A DNA stretch of 42,762 nucleotides, from assembly GCA_017520425.1 (NCBI GenBank), contig JAFXFO010000036.1, positions 1 through 42,762 on the forward strand, in the 5' to 3' direction. The position numbers and the translations under genes are program-made. Source of the stretch: Lachnospiraceae bacterium (GTDB lineage Bacteria > Bacillota > Clostridia > Lachnospirales > Lachnospiraceae). Below are positions 32,096 to 40,355 of this stretch, piece after piece. Below the pieces are notes generated by a model. It did not search any database, had not been told where the DNA came from, and worked only from the letters and a program-made list of their open reading frames with translations. How positions within the stretch are numbered: position 1 is the first letter of the stretch; each line of letters opens with the position of its first letter.

Positions 32096-32148
32096 AATGA
32101 ACTCCTTTCAAAATAAACTCATTATGTGTAATATATCATTTTTTAGAC

Positions 32149-32178
32149 TTGAAATCAATGCAAGGTATCTATTATAAT
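32149..32178 (+). promoter_or_regulatory. tex promoter
   Basis: TTGAAA (32149-32154), 18-nt spacer, TATAAT (32173-32178), about 55 nt upstream of the tex ATG in the divergent gap. Confidence 0.7.
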
Positions 32179-32234
32179 TATAAAGATTCTGTGAACTGTA
32201 TGCAGGATAGATTTGAAGCGGAAGGATATAAAGC

Positions 32235-34604
32235 ATGGACATTATATTACAAATCAAAGAAGAATTAAAGGTAGAAAAGTGGCAGGTAGAAGCCGCAGTT
32301 AAATTGATTGATGAAGGAAATACCATTCCTTTTATTTCCCGTTATCGTAAGGAAGTAACCGGTTCCTTAAATGATGAGCAGCTGCGTGATTTACATGAGA
32401 GACTGACTTATTTGCGTAATCTGGAAGAGAAGAAGGAACAGGTATTAAAGAGTATAGAAGAACAGGGACAGCTGACCGAGGAGCTGAAGGAGAAGATTCT
32501 GGCAGCCCAGACCCTGGTAGTGGTAGAGGATTTGTATCGTCCTTACAGACCCAAGAGAAAGACCCGTGCCAGCGTGGCAAAAGAAAAGGGCTTGGATGGT
32601 CTGGCACAGTTTATCCTGGCTCAGGACACAACTTCTCCAGTGGAGGAAGAAGCTGCCAAGTATATTTCCGAAGAAAAGGGCGTGGCAAGTGCGGATGAAG
32701 CATTGCAGGGCGCCAAGGATATTATTGCAGAAATGATTTCTGACGAGGCAGAGCATCGTTTGTATATCCGTAATGCCACCACCGAGGAAGGTATTGTAAC
32801 CAGTGCAGCTAAGGATGAAAAAGCCCAGAGCGTATATGAGATGTATTATAATTTTGAAGAGCCTGTAAAGAAAATCGCAGGCCACAGAGTACTGGCATTG
32901 AATCGTGGTGAGGCAGAAAAGATTCTAACCGTAAAGGTAAATGCACCGGTGGAAAGAATCCTCCGTTACCTGGAAACCAAGTTGATTGCCGCTGAGAATG
33001 AATTTACATCACCAATATTAAAGGAAGTAGCAGCGGACAGTTATGAGCGTTTGATTGCGCCTGCCATTGAGCGTGAAATACGTAATGATTTGACTGAAAA
33101 GGCTGAGGATGGTGCGATTAACGTATTTGGCAAGAATTTAGAGCAGCTGTTATTACAGCCCCCTATCGCCGGCAAGGTAGTACTTGGTTGGGACCCTGCT
33201 TTCCGTACCGGCTGTAAGCTGGCAGTGGTAGATGCTACCGGCAAAGTATTGGATACGAAGGTGATTTATCCCACCGAGCCTCAGAATAAGGTGAAAGAAG
33301 CCAAGTTTGAATTAAAGAAGCTGATTGATAAGTATAAAGTAGATTTGATTTCCGTAGGAAATGGTACCGCTTCCAGAGAATCAGAGCAGGTAATTGTAGA
33401 GTTTTTGAAGGAAATTGACAGACCCGTGCAGTATGTGATTGTAAACGAGGCGGGTGCGTCCGTTTATTCAGCAAGTAAGCTGGCTACCGAGGAGTTCCCG
33501 AACTTTGATGTGGGACAGAGAAGCGCCGCATCCATTGCAAGAAGACTGCAGGATCCTTTGGCAGAGCTGGTAAAAATCGACCCTAAGTCCATTGGTGTAG
33601 GCCAGTATCAGCATGACATGAACCAGAAGAAGCTTTCTGAAGCATTAAACGGTGTGGTAGAAGATAGCGTAAATAAGGTGGGTGTGGATTTAAATACTGC
33701 TTCCGCATCCTTGCTGGAATATATCTCCGGTATCAATAAGACCATTGCAAAGAATATCGTAGATTACCGTGAAGCCAACGGCCGCTTTACCAATCGTAAG
33801 CAGCTCTTGAAGGTGGCCAAATTGGGACCTAAGGCATATGAACAGTGTGCAGGCTTTATGCGTATTACCGATGGTGACAATCCTTTGGATGCCACCAGTG
33901 TACATCCCGAATCCTATGAAGCAGCCATGAAGCTTTTAGATAAGCTGGGTCTGACCATGGAGGATGTGAAGGAAGCACAGAAGAAGGCAGCAGCAGAAAA
34001 GGCGGCAGGTAAGAAAGTACCCGCACCCAAGAAGCAGGAGCCTAAGAAGCCCGTACAGAAGCAGGTTCGTGTCAGCAACACCAATACTGCTATGGGTAAG
34101 GCATTGGCCGCAGCCATGGGTGGTATAACCTTCGAAGAACCTGTTAAGAGCGGCAAGTCTGCGAAGGAAGCAGAAGCGGCGGCGCAGGTGAACGAAGTAA
34201 GCATCAGCAGCTTAGAGAAGCGTATTAAGAATAAAAAGGTATTGGCAGAGGAGCTGGGTATCGGTGAAATCACCCTTACGGATATTTTGAAGGAGTTGGA
34301 GAAGCCGGCCCGTGACCCTCGTGATGATATGCCTAAGCCTATCCTTCGCAGTGATGTACTGGATATGAAGGATTTGAAGCCCGGTATGATTTTAAAGGGT
34401 ACCGTACGTAACGTTATTGACTTTGGTGTGTTTGTGGATATCGGTGTGCATCAGGATGGTCTGGTACACATCAGCCAGATTACCGAGAAGTACATCAAGC
34501 ATCCTTTGGAGGCAGTGAGTGTAGGCGACATCGTGGATGTACAGGTGCTGGATTGCGATATGCAGAAGAAACGTATTTCCCTGACCATGAAGATTAAGAA
34601 GTAA
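32235..34604 (+). CDS. tex: Tex-family RNA-binding transcription accessory protein
   Basis: 789 residues, longer than the usual ~720. Order: N-terminal Tex HTH region (VEAAVKLIDEGNTIPFISRYRKEVTG), central helices, YqgF/RNase H-like domain (VVLGWDPAFRTGCKLAVVDATG), HhH motifs (VNKVGVDLNTASASLLEYISGI, FTNRKQLLKVAKLGPKAYEQCAGFMRI) and a C-terminal S1 domain (GMILKGTVRNVIDFGVFVDIGVHQDGLVHISQ). The extra length is a Lys/Ala/Pro-rich, probably disordered insert at about residues 578-652, between the HhH and S1 domains. Tex binds RNA and affects transcription and virulence gene output in other bacteria. It stands alone, ending in a terminator. Confidence 0.96.
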   Translation: MDIILQIKEELKVEKWQVEAAVKLIDEGNTIPFISRYRKEVTGSLNDEQLRDLHERLTYLRNLEEKKEQVLKSIEEQGQLTEELKEKILAAQTLVVVEDLYRPYRPKRKTRASVAKEKGLDGLAQFILAQDTTSPVEEEAAKYISEEKGVASADEALQGAKDIIAEMISDEAEHRLYIRNATTEEGIVTSAAKDEKAQSVYEMYYNFEEPVKKIAGHRVLALNRGEAEKILTVKVNAPVERILRYLETKLIAAENEFTSPILKEVAADSYERLIAPAIEREIRNDLTEKAEDGAINVFGKNLEQLLLQPPIAGKVVLGWDPAFRTGCKLAVVDATGKVLDTKVIYPTEPQNKVKEAKFELKKLIDKYKVDLISVGNGTASRESEQVIVEFLKEIDRPVQYVIVNEAGASVYSASKLATEEFPNFDVGQRSAASIARRLQDPLAELVKIDPKSIGVGQYQHDMNQKKLSEALNGVVEDSVNKVGVDLNTASASLLEYISGINKTIAKNIVDYREANGRFTNRKQLLKVAKLGPKAYEQCAGFMRITDGDNPLDATSVHPESYEAAMKLLDKLGLTMEDVKEAQKKAAAEKAAGKKVPAPKKQEPKKPVQKQVRVSNTNTAMGKALAAAMGGITFEEPVKSGKSAKEAEAAAQVNEVSISSLEKRIKNKKVLAEELGIGEITLTDILKELEKPARDPRDDMPKPILRSDVLDMKDLKPGMILKGTVRNVIDFGVFVDIGVHQDGLVHISQITEKYIKHPLEAVSVGDIVDVQVLDCDMQKKRISLTMKIKK

Positions 34605-34607
34605 GGA

Positions 34608-34640
34608 TATCCCCTCTGTAACAGGAGGGGATAAATTTTT
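34608..34640 (+). terminator. tex terminator
   Basis: TATCCCCTC pairs with GAGGGGATA (stem from 34608 to 34633), followed by a T-rich tract to 34640. Confidence 0.8.
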
Positions 34641-34642
34641 GG

Positions 34643-34671
34643 TTGACACAACTTTTTCCCTGTAGTAAGAT
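34643..34671 (+). promoter_or_regulatory. Promoter of the FMN riboswitch-ribU unit
   Basis: Consensus TTGACA (34643-34648), 17-nt spacer, TAAGAT (34666-34671); transcription should start just before the riboswitch. Confidence 0.85.
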
Positions 34672-34687
34672 ACCCCTTGAGGTAAAG

Positions 34688-34834
34688 TTCTTCAGGGTTG
34701 GGTGAAAAGGATACTCCTTTAATTCCCTACTGGTAGTGAGGCATCGAAAGATGATGAGTCTACGACCTGCACCTATACGGGTGTGGCTGAACCGGTCAGA
34801 ATCCGGTACCAACAGTACAGTCTGGATGAAAGAA
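34688..34834 (+). promoter_or_regulatory. FMN riboswitch (RFN element)
   Basis: The conserved RFN order is visible: TTCAGGGTTGGGTGAAA at the 5' side, CCCTACTGGTAGTGAGGC, GATGAGTC...CGACCTGC, GTGTGGCTGAACCGGTC-AGAATCCGGTACCAACAGTA and AGTCTGGATGAAAGAAG at the 3' side. It precedes a RibU-like gene and is followed by an intrinsic terminator, so FMN binding should switch off transcription. The rest of the 34605-34995 gap is promoter, terminator and leader. Confidence 0.95.
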
Positions 34835-34855
34835 GAAATGCATGTGTGAAAGTGC

Positions 34856-34896
34856 GCCCTGAGATATCTATGCCCATAGGTAGCTCAGGGCTTTTT
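34856..34896 (+). terminator. Riboswitch-controlled terminator
   Basis: GCCCTGAG (34856-34863) pairs with CTCAGGGC (34884-34891) and is followed by five T. It is the expression platform of the FMN riboswitch. Confidence 0.9.
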
Positions 34897-34995
34897 GCGT
34901 GTAAGAAGAATTTTCCTTAAATCTAATATACATTGCCGGACCGTGGGAAGGAATCGGTTACGGCGCCGTAGAATACGGCAGAAAGAGAGGAAAAG

Positions 34996-35655
34996 ATGAG
35001 TAACAAGACAAAAAAATTAACCTTTGGAGCTATGCTTTGTGCCATTGCATATGTGGTAATGATGCTGATTCACGTGAAGCTGGTTCCGGCAGCACCGTTT
35101 TTGACCTATGATCCCAAGGATGTAATAATTGCATTGGGCGGACTAATCTGGGGACCGGGAATGGCAGCTATTGTAACTGCGGTGGTAGCATTGGTGGAGA
35201 TGGTTACGGTAAGTGATACCGGTATTATCGGATGTATTATGAATTTTGTTTCAACCTTTGCATTTGCGGGCACTGCAGCTGTCATTTACAAGAAAAAACA
35301 TACTTTATCCGGTGCAGTAATTGGTCTGGTGGCAGGATGTCTTGTGATGACAAGTGTTATGCTTCTTTGGAATTATCTTTTAACCCCTATTTATATGGGA
35401 ACACCCAGAGAACAGGTGGCAGGTATGTTGATTCCTATATTCTTGCCTTTTAATCTGTTAAAAGCGGTATTGAATGCGTCATTTACCTACCTGTTATATA
35501 AGCCTTTGGTAACAGCACTTCGTAAAGCAGGATTGATAGAGGCTTCTACCGCTGCAAAGGCAAGTAAGACTTCCTGGGTTATGATGTTGGTGGCAGTACT
35601 TGCAATTGTTGCTTGTGTACTGATTGTTCTGTACATGAAAGGTACGATTGGTTAA
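34996..35655 (+). CDS. ribU: ECF transporter S component, riboflavin (RibU)
   Basis: 219 residues with six hydrophobic segments. Features are the N-terminal KLTFGAMLCAIAYVVMMLIH, the substrate-binding region FLTYDPKDVIIALGGLIWGPGMAA typical of RibU, and WNYLLTPIYMGTPREQV. After the sixth segment a short linker leads to an extra C-terminal helix (VMMLVAVLAIVACVLIVLYM). It binds riboflavin and works with the shared energy-coupling module (EcfA/A'/T) encoded elsewhere. The FMN riboswitch upstream supports the substrate. AGAGAGG is the ribosome binding site. Confidence 0.93.
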   Translation: MSNKTKKLTFGAMLCAIAYVVMMLIHVKLVPAAPFLTYDPKDVIIALGGLIWGPGMAAIVTAVVALVEMVTVSDTGIIGCIMNFVSTFAFAGTAAVIYKKKHTLSGAVIGLVAGCLVMTSVMLLWNYLLTPIYMGTPREQVAGMLIPIFLPFNLLKAVLNASFTYLLYKPLVTALRKAGLIEASTAAKASKTSWVMMLVAVLAIVACVLIVLYMKGTIG

Positions 35656-35709
35656 GGTGTTGCTGGCTTGTGCGTATGAGATAAATTGCACCGTACAAAT
35701 ATAAATAAC

Positions 35710-35738
35710 TTGCATTTTCCTTCGTAACTTACTATAAT
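35710..35738 (+). promoter_or_regulatory. mscL promoter
   Basis: TTGCAT (35710-35715), 17-nt spacer, TATAAT (35733-35738), about 90 nt before the start codon. Confidence 0.65.
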
Positions 35739-35828
35739 TACAGTAGTGATATATGATGGGGCGGACGGATATTTATTATCTGTCAGAAAACAGTACGAAA
35801 GATACTGAAGTACCTGGAGGGAAAGAAT

Positions 35829-36281
35829 ATGAAGATGATGCAGGAATTTAAGAAATTTGCGTTAAAGGGCAACATGATTGATTTGGCAGTCGGTGTAATT
35901 ATCGGAGGTGCCTTCAACGGTATAGTAAGCTCTTTGGTAAATGATATTATTATGCCGGTACTTAGTTTGTTTACCGGCAAGTTGGATTTTGCTAACTGGT
36001 TTGTAGCATTGGACGGCAATACTTACAAAACTTTGACAGAAGCACAGGAAGCCGGTGTGGCTACCCTGAATTACGGAAACTTTATTTCCGGTATTATCAA
36101 TTTTGTGATAATGGCATTTGTGGTATTTATGTTGGTAAAGGGTATCAACAAATTGAAAGAAAAAGAGGAAGCGCCTGCACTGGCGGCACCTACGACAAAG
36201 AAGTGCCCGTACTGTAAGAGTGACATTCCTTTGGAAGCTACCAGATGTCCACATTGTACTTCTGCACTTGAGGAAGAATAA
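35829..36281 (+). CDS. mscL: Large-conductance mechanosensitive channel MscL with C-terminal zinc ribbon
   Basis: 150 residues. The MscL core is clear: [37 protein letters not shown] forms the amphipathic helix and pore-lining TM1. A periplasmic loop follows ([10 protein letters not shown]...[14 protein letters not shown]), then TM2 ([18 protein letters not shown]). The normal cytoplasmic helix is shortened and replaced by a linker and a CPYC-x10-CPHC zinc ribbon (Cys126, 129, 140, 143). MscL opens under hypo-osmotic membrane tension. GGAGGG precedes the ATG; in-frame ATGs at codons 3 and 4 are alternatives. Confidence 0.93.
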   Translation: MKMMQEFKKFALKGNMIDLAVGVIIGGAFNGIVSSLVNDIIMPVLSLFTGKLDFANWFVALDGNTYKTLTEAQEAGVATLNYGNFISGIINFVIMAFVVFMLVKGINKLKEKEEAPALAAPTTKKCPYCKSDIPLEATRCPHCTSALEEE

Positions 36282-36330
36282 AAGAGGGGCTGTCAAGGCA
36301 AGGTTTTGCCAAGACAGCTCTTTATTGTGA
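36281..36330 (+). terminator. Terminator after mscL
   Basis: AAGAG-GGGCTGTC and GACAGCTCTT form an imperfect stem (one small bulge) with an inner GGCAA/TTGCC pairing, followed by a weak T-run. Confidence 0.65.
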
Positions 36331-36356
36331 TTATAGGAATTTGGAGAAATATAAGA

Positions 36357-36833
36357 ATGTTAGAGTTGGATGTTAAAATTGAAGCAAAGGATTTATATGA
36401 CTATATGGTAGCACATACCTACGGCAAGCCTGTGAATATTTTGGCCAGCTGCTTTGGCGCACTGATGGTGGTTGTGGGTGTCATGACCAGTCGGTGGATT
36501 TTCGTGATAGGCGGTATTGTATTATTGTTGTACTTGCCCTGGAATCTTTTCTTGAAGAGCAGGCAACAGGCTATGAATAATCCGGCCTTTAAACAACCTT
36601 TGCATTATGTATTGGATGATGAAGGCATCACGGTTTCCCAGGGGGAAGTGAGCCAGAGCCAGTCCTGGGAGAATATGTACAAAGCGATTTCTACTAATAA
36701 AAGTATTATTGTATATACTTCGCCTGTGAATGCTACTATTTTTCCCAGAAGAGCCATGGGGCAGGATACGGTCAGGTATATTGAAATGATTTGTACCCAT
36801 ATGCCTCCGGCAAAAGTGAAAATACGTTACTAA
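36357..36833 (+). CDS. YcxB-like membrane protein
   Basis: 158 residues from ATG 36357 (GGAGAAA about 8 nt upstream); a TTG-initiated longer frame from 36306 overlaps the terminator and is rejected. It shows an N-terminal acidic strand pair (MLELDVKIEAKDLYDYMVAHTYG), two helices (ILASCFGALMVVVGVM, WIFVIGGIVLLLYLPWNLFL), and a C-terminal beta domain with YVLDDEGITVSQGEVSQSQSWENMYKAISTNKSIIVYTSPVNATIFPRR. This is the layout of YcxB-like proteins, whose role is unknown. It is followed 12 nt later by tsaE. Confidence 0.7.
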   Translation: MLELDVKIEAKDLYDYMVAHTYGKPVNILASCFGALMVVVGVMTSRWIFVIGGIVLLLYLPWNLFLKSRQQAMNNPAFKQPLHYVLDDEGITVSQGEVSQSQSWENMYKAISTNKSIIVYTSPVNATIFPRRAMGQDTVRYIEMICTHMPPAKVKIRY

Positions 36834-36845
36834 GAGGAAGTTGTG

Positions 36846-37286
36846 ATGGATAGATTAGAGTGGGATTCCTTTTGTCCCGAAGATACATTTGCAATCGGAA
36901 AAAGAATCGGTGAACAGGCAGTGGCCGGTCAGGTGTATACCCTGATTGGTGACTTGGGTGTGGGTAAGACCGTATTTACTCAGGGCGTGGCGGCAGGACT
37001 GGGGATAAAGGAACCGGTTAACAGTCCCACCTTTACTATTGTGCAGGTTTATGAAGAGGGTAGACTTCCCTTTTATCATTTTGATGTGTATCGTATCGGT
37101 GATGTGGAAGAAATGGAAGAAATCGGATATATGGATTGCTTTTACGGTGAGGGGATTTGCCTTATTGAGTGGGCAAACCTGATAGAAGAGATATTACCCG
37201 GTGAGTATCAGGAAATTCGTATTACAAAGGACTTGGAAAAGGGCTTTGATTATCGTAAAATAGAGATAGAACAGATTACGAGGTAG
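36846..37286 (+). CDS. tsaE: tRNA t6A biosynthesis ATPase TsaE
   Basis: 146 residues from ATG 36846; a GTG directly before it gives one more residue, but GAGGAAG spacing favours the ATG. P-loop GDLGVGKT (residues ~34-41), NSPTFTIVQVYEEGRLPFYHFDVYRI, and GICLIEWANLIEEILPGEY are hallmark TsaE stretches. It is the ATPase of the TsaBDE complex that installs threonylcarbamoyl on A37 of ANN-decoding tRNAs. It is followed 4 nt later by tsaB. Confidence 0.96.
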   Translation: MDRLEWDSFCPEDTFAIGKRIGEQAVAGQVYTLIGDLGVGKTVFTQGVAAGLGIKEPVNSPTFTIVQVYEEGRLPFYHFDVYRIGDVEEMEEIGYMDCFYGEGICLIEWANLIEEILPGEYQEIRITKDLEKGFDYRKIEIEQITR

Positions 37287-37290
37287 AGTA

Positions 37291-38004
37291 ATGAAGATAT
37301 TAGCAGTGGACAGTTCGGGATTGGTAGCCAGTGTAGCAGTGGTAGAAGATGACATATTACTGGCAGAATATACCATGAATTATAAAAAGACACATTCACA
37401 GACTCTGCTCCCCATGTTGAATGAGGTGAAGCAGATGATTGATTTGGATTTGTATAGTGTGGACGCTATCGCAGTAGCTTCCGGTCCGGGTTCCTTTACG
37501 GGACTCAGAATCGGTTCGGCTACGGTAAAGGGACTGGGACTGGCGTTGGACAAGCCTATAGTGGAAGTGCCCACCTTGGAAGGCTTGGCTTACAATTTAT
37601 GCGGTACCACACATTTGGTATGTCCGCTGATGGATGCCAGAAGAAATCAGGTGTATACAGGTGTGTATGGCTTTGAACCGGATGCGGAAGGCTGGAAGAT
37701 GGTGACGGCGAAAGAACAGTGTGCAGTGGATGTGACGGAGATACTGGAAAGCCTGAATGAATTGGGACAACCGGTGATTTTCCTGGGAGACGGGGTTCCT
37801 GTTTATAAGGAGCAAATCGGTAAGCTTTGCAAGGTGCCATATACCTTTGCACCGGCAGGAATGAATCGCCAGAGAGCTGCGTCCATAGGAAGCTTGGGTG
37901 TACTGTATGCGAAAGCCGGTAAAACAGTGACTGCAGCAGAGCATGAACCTGAGTATTTGCGAAAGAGCCAGGCTGAGAGAGAAAGAGAAGAAGCCAATGG
38001 TTAA
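37291..38004 (+). CDS. tsaB: tRNA t6A biosynthesis protein TsaB
   Basis: 237 residues; an ASKHA-fold partner of TsaD. It starts MKILAVDSSGLVASVAVVEDD and carries HSQTLLPML, the AVASGPGSFTGLRIG motif shared with TsaD-family proteins, VEVPTLEGLAYNL, and PLMDARRNQVYTGVY. It is inactive alone and scaffolds TsaD and TsaE. The stop overlaps the rimI start (ATGGTTAA), indicating coupled translation. The ending PEYLRKSQAERE is typical. Confidence 0.95.
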   Translation: MKILAVDSSGLVASVAVVEDDILLAEYTMNYKKTHSQTLLPMLNEVKQMIDLDLYSVDAIAVASGPGSFTGLRIGSATVKGLGLALDKPIVEVPTLEGLAYNLCGTTHLVCPLMDARRNQVYTGVYGFEPDAEGWKMVTAKEQCAVDVTEILESLNELGQPVIFLGDGVPVYKEQIGKLCKVPYTFAPAGMNRQRAASIGSLGVLYAKAGKTVTAAEHEPEYLRKSQAEREREEANG

Positions 38005-38434
38005 GATAGAGAAGCTGCAAAAAGAAGATATTGAAGCAGTCAGCAGGATAGAAGCCGCTGCTTTCAGCATGCCTTGGTCAGCCAAGGACTTTGAGCAATT
38101 ACTGGAAGATGAAAAAAGCCTGTATCTGGTGGCGAAGATAGAGGATGAAGTAGTAGGGTGCTGCGGAGTGACCATTGTTTGCGGAGAGGGCAATATTAAT
38201 AATGTGGTGGTGGATGAAGCATACAGAGGGCAAGGAATCGCCTTTGCCATGATGCAGGAACTGCTAAATCAAGGACGACAGCAGGGAAGTGTGGAGTTTA
38301 CATTGGAAGTCAGAGTCAGCAATGCACCGGCCATTCATCTTTATGAAAAGTTGGGATTTGTTTCCGAGGGCATACGCCCGAGATTTTATGAGAGACCTGT
38401 GGAAGATGCCATGATTATGTGGATTCGTCAGTAA
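37997..38434 (+). CDS. rimI: Ribosomal-protein S18 alanine N-acetyltransferase (RimI-type GNAT)
   Basis: 145 residues from ATG 37997, which overlaps the end of tsaB; the open frame continues upstream inside tsaB but has no ribosome binding site. GNAT features are the start VKIEKLQKEDIEAVSRIEAAAF, the acetyl-CoA binding loop YRGQGIAFAMMQELL, and EVRVSNAPAIHLYEKLGFVSEGIRPRFYE. The tsaE-tsaB-rimI order is standard in Firmicutes. It acetylates the N-terminal residue of S18 in E. coli; in other bacteria the substrate may be broader. Confidence 0.92.
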   Translation: MVKIEKLQKEDIEAVSRIEAAAFSMPWSAKDFEQLLEDEKSLYLVAKIEDEVVGCCGVTIVCGEGNINNVVVDEAYRGQGIAFAMMQELLNQGRQQGSVEFTLEVRVSNAPAIHLYEKLGFVSEGIRPRFYERPVEDAMIMWIRQ

Positions 38435-38526
38435 CAAGGTAGGAATTACCAAAGGTATATTTGAATCTTTATGGTACAATGTGATGGAACAATCTACATT
38501 TGTTAAATGATTATGGGAGGATAAAG

Positions 38527-38775
38527 ATGCGCAAATATACAAAGATAGAAGACAATCAGTTGCTGGAGGTTCGTTGCAATCAATGCGGCAGACTTTTACA
38601 GACAGAGAACGGCATGTTGAAGGAAGGCTGTTTTCACGGGGAAAATGTTTTTGGATATTTTAGTACCAAGGACGGCACCCGCCATTCCTTTGATTTGTGT
38701 GAAACATGCTATGATAGTTTGATTTCGAAATTTGAGATTCCGGTGGAAGAATCGGAAGCCAATGAGTATTTGTAA
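38527..38775 (+). CDS. Small Cys-rich protein, putative zinc-binding
   Basis: 82 residues from ATG 38527, which follows GGGAGG; the open frame extends nine codons upstream without a ribosome binding site. It has two CxxC pairs (CNQCGR at residues ~18-23 and CETCYDSL at ~58-65), suggesting a zinc ribbon. The middle contains KEGCFHGENVFGYFSTKDGTRHSFDL. It ends SEANEYL. Similar uncharacterised proteins sit near rnz in Lachnospiraceae, from memory. It might bind RNA or protein; there is no direct evidence. An extended -10 (TGG-TACAAT) lies about 50 nt upstream. Confidence 0.7.
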   Translation: MRKYTKIEDNQLLEVRCNQCGRLLQTENGMLKEGCFHGENVFGYFSTKDGTRHSFDLCETCYDSLISKFEIPVEESEANEYL

Positions 38776-38805
38776 AGACTGACTTACGATGGGTAGGGGG
38801 TTCAT

Positions 38806-39717
38806 ATGTTAGATGTGTGTTTGTTAGGTACCGGCGGAATGATGCCGTTGCCCTATCGGTGGTTAACCTCACTGATGATGAGATTCAACGGAAAAAGCAT
38901 ATTGATTGATTGCGGGGAAGGAACCCAGATAGCCATGAAAGAAAAAGGCTGGAGTCCCAATCCCATTGATATTATTTGTTTTACCCATTATCATGCGGAT
39001 CATATCAGCGGTCTGCCGGGGATGCTTTTGACCATGGGCAATGCAGAACGTACAGAGCCCCTTCTGATGATAGGCCCCAAGGGCTTGCAACGTGTGGTGA
39101 ATGCTCTTAGAGTGATTGCACCGGAACTCCCCTTTGAAATACAGTTTATGGAGCTGGAGGAAACCAGTCAAAGAATTCAATTTGACGGATTTTATCTGGA
39201 AGCTTTCAGAGTCAACCACAATGTGATTTGCTACGGTTACAATATGGTGGTAGAGCGTGGCGGCAAGTTCCAATTGGATAAAGCCATGGAGCTGGGAATC
39301 CCCAGGCAGCATTGGAGTTATCTGCAAAAAGGACAGAATGTTGAGTTTGAAGGCAGGGTTTATACTCCGGATATGGTACTGGGTGGTGCCCGAAAGGGAT
39401 TGAAGGTGACTTATTGCACGGACAGCCGACCGACGGACAGCATTAGAGAGCATGCGAAGGATGCGGATTTGTTTATCTGTGAAGGTATGTATGGTGATCC
39501 GGAGAATCAATCAAAAGCAAAAGATAAGAAGCATATGACTATGTATGAGGCAGCCAACCTGGCAAAGAGCGCAGGGGTAAAGGAAATGTGGCTGACCCAT
39601 TACAGTCCTTCTGTGATACGACCGGAGGAATACATGAAAGAGGTAAAGAAGATTTTTACTGATTCAGTAGCAGCTAAGGATGGACGAAGTGTGGAACTGA
39701 AATTTGCAGAGGAGTAA
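38806..39717 (+). CDS. rnz: Ribonuclease Z / MBL-fold tRNA 3' processing endonuclease
   Basis: 303 residues, the RNase Z length. The metallo-beta-lactamase motif is THYHADHISGLPG; other metal ligands appear as VNHNVICYGY (H), the Asp in TYCTDSRP, and the His in LTHYSPSV. The start MLDVCLLGTGG and the ILIDCGEGTQIAM segment are typical. RNase Z trims tRNA 3' trailers before CCA addition, fitting the two CCA-less tRNA-Ser genes here. GGTAGGGGG precedes the ATG. It sits within the Tsa run. Confidence 0.88.
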   Translation: MLDVCLLGTGGMMPLPYRWLTSLMMRFNGKSILIDCGEGTQIAMKEKGWSPNPIDIICFTHYHADHISGLPGMLLTMGNAERTEPLLMIGPKGLQRVVNALRVIAPELPFEIQFMELEETSQRIQFDGFYLEAFRVNHNVICYGYNMVVERGGKFQLDKAMELGIPRQHWSYLQKGQNVEFEGRVYTPDMVLGGARKGLKVTYCTDSRPTDSIREHAKDADLFICEGMYGDPENQSKAKDKKHMTMYEAANLAKSAGVKEMWLTHYSPSVIRPEEYMKEVKKIFTDSVAAKDGRSVELKFAEE

Positions 39718-39734
39718 CAGGAGGCTGATTGCCT

Positions 39735-40337
39735 ATGAAAAAAGATGGTGAAAAAAGAACAGCCATAGTGGCTGTTGTGATTGCAATATTGATTATCGGG
39801 GTGGTCGGATATTATTGTTATCTGGTGAATCGACCCAAGGAAGAAGCTTCAGAGACAGTTCTGACGGCTACGGATGAGGTGCTGTTGCGTAATTTGAGCC
39901 GGGATTATCCGCCTACGGTAAAGGAAGTCATAAAGTATCACAATGACATCAGCAAATGTTTATATAATGAAGAGTGTGATGAGGAAGTTTTTGAGAAGCT
40001 TTTGAAAAAGGACAGAGAGCTTTATGATAATGAGCTTTTACAAAGCAATGCCTGGGACACTCAGTTTATCAATCTGTTTGCGGAGGTAGAGGCGTTTAAG
40101 AAGGCCGGTCGAAAACTGACAGGCGCAAAGGTGGCAGCCAGTGTGGATGTGGAATACTTTGAAAAAGACGGAAACTCCTTTGCGAGAATTTCCTGTAGTT
40201 ATACCGTGATGGAGAAGACAGACAGTACTACTACCATGCATATTTATTTGCTTCGTAAGGATGCAACCGGTCATTGGAGAATCTATGGCTGGGATTTGGC
40301 AGACAATGTGGACATGGAAGAAACGGCACAAGAATAG
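39735..40337 (+). CDS. Membrane-anchored exported protein (DUF6715-like, tentative)
   Basis: 200 residues from ATG 39735, spaced 10 nt after AGGAGG; a TTG at 39729 is too close. One N-terminal anchor (IVAVVIAILIIGVVGYYCYLV) leads to an outer domain with a helical part (EVLLRNLSRDYPPTVKEVIKYHNDISKCLYNEECDEEVFEKLLKKD) and a beta part (FARISCSYTVMEKTDSTTTMHIYLLRKDATGHWRIYGWDL) resembling an NTF2-like cone. The conserved layout is that of Lachnospiraceae DUF6715 proteins as I recall. It ends 18 nt before tsaD. Confidence 0.7.
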   Translation: MKKDGEKRTAIVAVVIAILIIGVVGYYCYLVNRPKEEASETVLTATDEVLLRNLSRDYPPTVKEVIKYHNDISKCLYNEECDEEVFEKLLKKDRELYDNELLQSNAWDTQFINLFAEVEAFKKAGRKLTGAKVAASVDVEYFEKDGNSFARISCSYTVMEKTDSTTTMHIYLLRKDATGHWRIYGWDLADNVDMEETAQE

Positions 40338-40355
40338 AGATAGAAGGTTGAAAAA

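Noticed and set aside
32108-32326. Minus-strand ORF over the tex promoter and start
   Set aside because: Covers a consensus promoter and is antisense to the tex N terminus.
38869-39510. 213-codon minus-strand ORF inside rnz
   Set aside because: Antisense shadow of a conserved MBL-fold gene, no start signal.
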